DNA of 64,000 bases from Eucommia ulmoides (Eukaryota > Streptophyta > Magnoliopsida > Garryales > Eucommiaceae): positions 33,134,649-33,198,648 of the forward strand of contig CM028330.1 of the NCBI GenBank assembly GCA_016647705.1, given 5' to 3'. Position numbers and translations under genes: made by a program. Shown here piece by piece: positions 58,089 through 64,000 of this stretch. Positions within the stretch are counted from its first letter, which is position 1. Each line of letters opens with the position of its first letter. The notes below the pieces were generated by a model. It was not told the DNA's origin, made no database searches, and worked only from the letters and a program-made list of their open reading frames with translations.

Positions 58089-59426
58089 GGGATAAAGACA
58101 TTTTTGATCCCTGAGAAATATCTTGGGTGTCTAATTGAATCCTAACTTTTGCAATTCGACAATTTGACCCTTGATATTTCAAAATAGTGTCCAATTGGCC
58201 CTTGAAACGAATTCTGTGAAGTCAAGCTAATGGTCACTGTTAATTTAAGGGTATTTTGATCTTTTCATTAATTAGGATTAGTTTGAAAAACCATCTAAAT
58301 TTCAAGGGGTCAAAATATTTTTTTTCTATTTCTTATTATCCTTCCCACTCAATATTTCTTTGAACTTTTAAATACTCTTCCTACCCCCATATTAATTGTT
58401 TATTCTTCATTTCCACTTTATATTTTTTTTTATTATATATATATATATTTTAAAATACAGAACAATTAAAAAAAAATTATTGACCATAATTACAAGATTT
58501 AGTATATTCAAACACTATATTGATCGATTCTAACACAAAACGAAGAACACCGCCGAACATCGCCACCAAAACGACGAACACCATCAAAATCAAAATAGGG
58601 TTTCGATTTAGATTTTGAAATCGATTTCAAAACTAGGTTTCGATTTCAATTTCAAAATCGAAACCGAAGAACATGGCACAAAGAACACTGCCGAACACCA
58701 CCACCAAAATGACGAACACCGCCGAAATTGAACCTTAGGGTTTCAATTTCTATTTCAAAATCGAAATCGAAGAATACTGCCGAACATCGCCACCAAAATA
58801 ACGAACACCATCGAAATCGAACCTAGGGGTTTCGATTTTGAAATCGAAATTGAAACCTAGTTTCGAAATCGAAATTGATTTGGGTTTCGATTTTGAAACC
58901 CAAATCGAACCACGATTTCGATTTCGAAACTAAACCTAGTAAATCGATTTCAAAACTAGGTGTAGTTTCGACATCGAAACAGAAATAGAGAAGAAGACGA
59001 AGACGACGAACGTGATGGAGAAGACAACGACAAAAACAACGCAGGTGATGGCAAAGAAGACGAAGACGACGTAGGTGAACGAAGGATCGAAGGAGTTGGC
59101 GGCGGTGAGAGAGAGCAACGGCAGAGAGGAAGAAGACCTAAAAGAAAATTAAAGAAAAAAAAATATTTTTAGCCCCTTAAATTTAACAAAATATGTAAAT
59201 AGGTCCCATTCTATTAGTAAGCATGAAATGACGCATTTACCCTTGGTCAGACGTCATGTGCATCTCACGTGGCTTTTTTCATCAAAAATTTTCAAATTTT
59301 ACTAAGGGAACCCGACTCAAAGGTCAATTGAACACTATTTTAAAATATCAAAGATCAAATTGTCGAATTATAAAAGTTAAAGGCCAATTAAACACTCAAA
59401 ACATTTCTCAGGGACCACTTTATCCC
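58089..59426. mobile_element. Mutator-like element B, inverted shorter copy of element A
   Basis: The ends are GGGATAAAGACATTTTTG.. and ..CACTTTATCCC. Inner TIR sequence, such as ACTTTTGCAATTCGACAATT, mirrors the other side. The 9-bp flanks TTAAATCAT (58080-58088 and 59427-59435) are identical. Its left half matches the reverse complement of the right half of element A, including GATCAATATAATGTTTGAAT-type sequence, so it lies in the opposite orientation and lacks about 1 kb present in A. No transposase. It ends 405 bp before the PPR start codon. Confidence 0.88.
58595..58990. repeat. TTTCGATTTCGAAATCG minisatellite in MULE B
   Basis: Same self-complementary words as in element A (16045-16312), interspersed here with GAACACCGCCGAA repeats. 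Confidence 0.75.
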
Positions 59427-59435
59427 TTAAATCAT

Positions 59436-59831
59436 TTTTCTTTAAAGTCAATTTTCAAATTTCTTTTTTACTCTCTCTCTCTCTTTGTCCATGTTTCTCT
59501 TTTATTGCTTTTCTCTTCATTTTGTGTGGTTCGGCATTTACTGACGACCACCGCGTCCGAGCCGCCGCCACCTCTACCGTAGCTACTGCCACTCTCTACT
59601 ACTTCAATCTCTTCGCTCCTCCAAAATTGTGTGTGTATATATATATATGCTATATATAGAGAGAAGGAGGGGGGGGGGGGGGGATATAAGTTCGAAGAGA
59701 TTCGGGAATTAGGGGGTGAAGGTATGCTCTCATATGCACAGCAATGGAAGGGCTACGTTCGTGTTTCGGACACGAAAGTGTTGGGATAGCTCGAGAGATG
59801 TATGACCACTTAAAATTAAATCTTTTACTTT
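59436..59831 (+). promoter_or_regulatory. Promoter/5' leader region of the PPR gene, with an overlapping uORF
   Basis: Only about 400 bp separate the MULE from the PPR start. A (TA)n run with TATATATAGAG at about 59637-59660 could supply a TATA box. A G run follows at 59669-59683. A 41-codon upstream frame opens at ATG 59744 and ends at 59869, overlapping the main ATG in another frame, if the transcript includes it. TTGTTTCCAG at about 59852 could alternatively be a splice acceptor for a leader intron. Confidence 0.4.
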
Positions 59832-62105
59832 ATGGGTATGTGCTTGTTTCCAGGAAACTATTTGCTTAAGTTGATTTCTGGGTGTTCGCGTGAATTGCGT
59901 TTGTTGCATACTGGGTTAAGTTATGGCGGAAGCTGCTCTCATAAAAGGTACAGTAGCGCTTCTTCGCTGTTGTTGTTGGATGACCATGTGTCTGACTCTA
60001 ATGTAAACGGGGATTATAAATTAGAAAATGAAAATTATGAAATAGTTGTTCGCAGAAAAATTGTTCATTGCTTCAAAAGGCGGAAGCTTCATCACATGGT
60101 GGCTACCGTTTTTAAAACTTTGAATTGGAGTATTGCAAGAGATATAAAATTCTCAAAATCTGTGAAGAAACATGGCTTTTCTCATTTGATGGATGCCTTT
60201 AGAATTGTTTTGTATACATTTGCATTTGTCGGAATGCATATGGAAGTTTACGCTTTGCTAAGAGATATTGTTTACTACTATCAAGGAGCCGGCTTTGATT
60301 TGTTTGAGTTGTTTCCAACGTTAATGGATTCGGCTAGTGATGCTGCAAGATCTGTTGTTGTATTTGATGTACTAATCAAAGTTTTTGCAGCAAATTCTAT
60401 GCTAGAAAATGCAGTTGATATATATTTGCAGTCCATGAAATTTGGACTGAAACCAAATGTTTTGTCTTGTAATTTCTTACTGAAATGTTTGGTTGAAGCA
60501 AACAAAGAGGAATATGTCACAAGTCTATTCGAAGAATTGAAAAAATTTGGACCTTCTCCTAATGCTTTCACCTATAGCATTATGCTGAATTTTTATTGTA
60601 AAGGAAATCATGGGCGAGGTAAAGTGGATATCGAACAAGCCACAAAGATCTTGGAAGAAATGGAGGAGAGTGGGGAAAGCCCAACAGTTGTAACACATGG
60701 TACGTATATCCACGGACTTTGTAGAATGGGCTATGTTGAGTTTGCATTAGACTTCATCAGGGGCTTACATCTTAGGAGTCAGTCTCTAAATAGTCACTGC
60801 TACAACGCTGTTATTCATGGATTTTGCCAGAAAGGGGATCCAAATGAAGCCTTAAGGGTGTTTGAAGAAATGAGGAACAATGGACTTACTCCAGATATAC
60901 ATAGCTATAGCATATTGATTGATGGATTTTCCGAAAGTGGAAACCTTGAAAATGCACTTTGCTTGATCGAGGAAATGGAGAAACGTAACATCAGACCATC
61001 ACTCGTTAGTTATAGCTCACTCTTCAAAGGTCTACGTAAGAGTGGACTAATGGATGCCTCACTGGATATGTTTCGTAAGCTTGGGATTTCTGGGTATATA
61101 TATGACGAGGTAGTTTACAGCATCTTAATTACTGGGTTTTGCATGCAGGGTGATTTGGATTCAGCACATAAGCTGTTGGAGGAGATGATTGGAAATAATT
61201 TAGTTCCTTATGCTTCGAATTTTAGATCTCTTATTCATGGATATTGCAAGATGGGTTCTTTCGATAAAGCATTGGAGTTTCTCAAAATCATGATTGACGG
61301 GTGTATTCTTCCGGATATTCCCACTTGCAATTCTATAGTTAATGTGTATTGCAGTGAAGGGCGTGTGGAAGAAGCTTTGCAATTTATAAATCAAATGAGG
61401 AATCAAGGTGTTATCCCCGACATTTATATCTACAATGCGATTATTGAGAGATTGTGCCAAGATAGAAAATCGGAAAGAGCGTTAGAGATTATTCCATTGA
61501 TGCTTAAAAGGAATGTTTTCCCTGGTGTTGTAACTTACACCACCCTTATAGATGGTTTTGCTAAACAATTGGATGTGAAGAAGGCTTTTATGTTGTATGG
61601 GAAAATGTTTAAAATTGGGGTTACTCCTGATTTGATCACATACTCAATTCTCATTAACATATTTTCTACTCGAAGTAGAATGCATGATGCGCATAATTTG
61701 TTTGTCGAAATGATTAGGAAAGGTTTGGATCCAGATGCAGTTTGCTACACTTCGATTATAGCTGGATTTTGTAAAATTGGAGATGTGAAGAAGGCGTGGG
61801 GATTGTTTAATGAAATGTTGCAGAGAGAGATTGCTCCTTCAATTGTTACATATACTTGTCTTATTCATGGATTTTGTAAGGTGAATCGTATGGATATGGC
61901 CAACATGTTAGTGGATGAGATGAAAAGAAAGGATTATTCCCCTGATGTAGTCACTTATAATGTTCTCATCAGTGGGTACAGAAGGCTTGGCCAACTAGAT
62001 ACAGCGCAGAAGTTGTTCAATGAAATGAGAAAGGAAGGGATTATTCCAGATGATATTACCTTTAGAACCCTCGGTCTGGAAGTTGACGCAGTTAAGGAAG
62101 ATTAG
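59832..62105 (+). CDS. P-class pentatricopeptide repeat protein, probably organelle-targeted
   Basis: 757 residues, no intron, as usual for plant PPR genes. The N-terminus is poor in acidic residues and contains a LRLLHTGLSYGG..KRYSSASS stretch like a mitochondrial presequence. Sixteen 35-residue PPR units can be counted from about residue 174 to 740, each with the (Y/F)xxLIxGFCxxGxxxxAxxLFxEM pattern, for example VTYTTLIDGFAKQLDVKKA and VTYNVLISGYRRLGQLDTA. There are no E, DYW or SMR domains, so it is P class. Such proteins bind specific organelle RNAs for splicing, end processing or translation; the target is not deducible by eye. ATG 59832 is the first in frame; ATG 59838 follows closely. 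No damage was seen. Confidence 0.92.
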   Translation: MGMCLFPGNYLLKLISGCSRELRLLHTGLSYGGSCSHKRYSSASSLLLLDDHVSDSNVNGDYKLENENYEIVVRRKIVHCFKRRKLHHMVATVFKTLNWSIARDIKFSKSVKKHGFSHLMDAFRIVLYTFAFVGMHMEVYALLRDIVYYYQGAGFDLFELFPTLMDSASDAARSVVVFDVLIKVFAANSMLENAVDIYLQSMKFGLKPNVLSCNFLLKCLVEANKEEYVTSLFEELKKFGPSPNAFTYSIMLNFYCKGNHGRGKVDIEQATKILEEMEESGESPTVVTHGTYIHGLCRMGYVEFALDFIRGLHLRSQSLNSHCYNAVIHGFCQKGDPNEALRVFEEMRNNGLTPDIHSYSILIDGFSESGNLENALCLIEEMEKRNIRPSLVSYSSLFKGLRKSGLMDASLDMFRKLGISGYIYDEVVYSILITGFCMQGDLDSAHKLLEEMIGNNLVPYASNFRSLIHGYCKMGSFDKALEFLKIMIDGCILPDIPTCNSIVNVYCSEGRVEEALQFINQMRNQGVIPDIYIYNAIIERLCQDRKSERALEIIPLMLKRNVFPGVVTYTTLIDGFAKQLDVKKAFMLYGKMFKIGVTPDLITYSILINIFSTRSRMHDAHNLFVEMIRKGLDPDAVCYTSIIAGFCKIGDVKKAWGLFNEMLQREIAPSIVTYTCLIHGFCKVNRMDMANMLVDEMKRKDYSPDVVTYNVLISGYRRLGQLDTAQKLFNEMRKEGIIPDDITFRTLGLEVDAVKED

Positions 62106-64000
62106 GAACTGGATGAATGGTTATGTGAAAAGGCTGGGAGGTAAATTCTTGGACTATTTTATCTATCATTTTTATGTCTCATGGTATTGCTTTTGGATTT
62201 TGTATCCATGTGGAAAAAGTTTTCTAAGCTTTGATTTTTCGAAAAATAAAAATAAATTCTTGTATGTAACTTTTTAGGTCATTTAATTATTTAGGTGCCA
62301 TTTTGCTAATGTTTCTGTTTCTAGAAAATCTGGAATATAGAAACATAAGCAAAAAGAAAATCTGTTTCTATTCTGATCCTAGTGTGTCTTTTTTTTTACT
62401 AGATATTTGAACTGTAACGGCAATGTTTGGTTGGAGATAATGGAATCAAATTCTGATGGAATGGAATCAAAATTTAAGTGGACATCCATTCAAAAATCAA
62501 TTCCATACCATCGGAACACAATTCCGTTTCCTCCAACCAAAACGTGCATAAGAGTTTTATGTTTCTCATATAATTGTTTCACTATAGCTGCAGGAACTAT
62601 AATATTTTGTAAGAAATCCCAATGGAACTTGAAACAATGGGCCTGCCATTATGATTAAAAATTTTGCATATTTTTTTGGTTTCCTTGATAAGTCTAAAAT
62701 ATATTTCTTGGACCACAGGAAGGAAAGGAGTGCTCGAATCATATAACATTACATGCAAATCAACAGTTATATATATCAACTTTGCTTCTCCAATATGGAG
62801 TGAAAAAAGTACTACTTACATGAAAAGTCAAAGATTATGTGATATTCCTATATGCTAGATAATGGATGAAACCTGGAAAGTTCTATAATTTAAATTATTC
62901 TGTCTGATGGATGAATTATGCATTAGGTCTTCAGGTGCGATTCGGTTAGGATTCTTGATTTTTTGTTTATGTTTCCAGAATTGATGGAACGTAAAAACAG
63001 GAACAAAAAAACTCTGTTTCTAGTCTGATCCCAATTTTTTGAAGAACTTTTTTTTTTTTTTTCAGAACAGATATAAGAACACTAATGGAACGGCATAATT
63101 GTTTGAAAACATTTTGCTTTCTCTCTTCACCAAGTACTGTCAATCAGTCAAGAAGGTGCTCATCCCATGTAATCCTCTTCCTCCGCTAATTGTTTCATTT
63201 CTTTCCAGCTGTACCGCCATCTTACGAAGACTCATAGGCTCCCTGTTGCGAGTGGTGCTTGATTCTTTCCTTGTATCTTTGATCTGAATGATTTTCATTG
63301 GCTTGGAATCCAGATGAGATAATTGCCTTCTGTGGTGTTGCTTCCAGTTGGCAAGTGCAACATGGTACGTATTGTGTTGTTTTGACTTCTCGAAGCATAC
63401 AGGCTATGCTAATTTCCTGGAAACGATAAAAAAGATCAATTGGTAATCTCTCTCTTCTTTTGTTCAGACTGAGGATCAGATTGAACAAAGCTTACAAGCT
63501 GTTAAAATTTCTGCGAAGTGAGATGAACATGATGTACTGTCATCTATGGTACTAATTTATGCTGACAGGTGTTCGTTTTTGTAGCAGAAGAAACGAACGC
63601 TTCTAAAAGTCCAACTTGGTGAGTATTTTTTTTTTAATTTTACTTTTAAGTGTACTAACTCTATTTAAATAACATTGGAATTACTTGGGGTCCGTTTGGT
63701 TGTCCTTCAATTTGCAAATTATATTATTTTTGAATTGTTTAACTTATGAATTGTTATAGTTTAGTGTTAGGTTTTAAGAATTGAAAACACTTAATTAGTT
63801 GGCTAACCATTTTAGTTCTAGTTTATAATCTCTTTTATCGTGTAATTGGAGTAAAATATAGAATTTAATTGAATTAAAATAGTTGTGTGTTTCTTTGTTC
63901 AAACAAAGTATATACCTTTGGTTAAATCACTGGCAAATGGAGAAATATACAAATCAATTCATCAAAAATAAAATAATTCATAAAATAGGATAATTTAGAC
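62106..64000. other. PPR 3' flank, MITE-rich intergenic DNA
   Basis: Probable 3' UTR begins here; GTAAATTC at 62141 could start a UTR intron. Worn MITE-like pieces occur at 62290-62400 and 62930-63060 (GTTTCTGTTTC/TCTGTTTCTA words, also at 36.1 kb) and at about 63690 (GGTCCGTTTGGTTG). 63090-63600 is less AT-rich but shows no recognised protein. Confidence 0.45.
62417..62552. mobile_element. Short MITE with GTTTGGTTGGAG ends
   Basis: The left end GGCAATGTTTGGTTGGAG and the reversed right end GCACGTTTTGGTTGGAGG are imperfect inverted repeats around a core of GGAATCAAA words. No clear target duplication, so boundaries are approximate. Confidence 0.5.

Noticed and set aside
1..64000. CRISPR arrays, operons, prophage or bacterial-type systems
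   Set aside because: None seen; the window is plainly plant nuclear DNA and regular spaced repeats are absent.

Overview
This is nuclear DNA from a flowering plant, most likely a woody eudicot. It is AT-rich, has spliced genes with GT..AG introns, a pentatricopeptide-repeat (PPR) gene, a plastid-derived insertion, and dense nested LTR retrotransposons and MITEs. The species cannot be read from the sequence. Only two host protein genes are well supported, both on the + strand: an RNF14-type RWD-RING-IBR-RING (RBR) ubiquitin ligase in seven coding exons (17724-45235, 697 aa predicted) and an intronless P-class PPR gene (59832-62105, 757 aa).

Layout. 1-15.2 kb is a transposon graveyard. It holds a solo LTR (1521-2900), a PIF/Harbinger-type MITE (3064-3520), a broken Copia element whose gag is split by a hAT-type MITE (4168-4791) and by a Tekay-like solo LTR (4842-7331), and a second broken Copia (9.56-11.46 kb) whose integrase is split by another PIF-type MITE (10321-11006). 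A Mutator-like element with long terminal inverted repeats and a 9-bp target duplication (15284-17595) ends 128 bp before the preferred start codon of the RBR gene.

The RBR gene has a first intron of about 18.9 kb (18336-37220). It contains plastid-derived DNA (decayed trnL-CAA and an rpoC2 piece), a small hAT-type MITE, a decayed gag-only-looking Gypsy (Tat-like) element, a 5.3-kb Reina-type Gypsy on the minus strand with near-identical LTRs, and degenerate tandem repeats around another LTR-like copy. The remaining six exons lie at 37.2-45.2 kb, with a 4.6-kb last intron.

Between the two genes sits one structurally complete but coding-dead Tekay/Del chromovirus (46862-56660, LTRs of about 2.67 kb, TSD TATTA). 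A second, shorter and inverted copy of the same Mutator-like family (58089-59426, perfect 9-bp TSD) ends 405 bp before the PPR start codon.

I found no operon, CRISPR, defence island or other clearly new molecular system. The points worth following are the RBR gene that has tolerated an 18.9-kb transposon- and plastid-DNA-filled first intron, the two related Mutator-like elements parked in front of both host genes, and several exactly bounded nested insertions that allow relative dating. Element boundaries are given where target duplications could be read directly. Clade names (Tekay, Reina, Tat, SIRE) are inferred from motif recognition without any database search.
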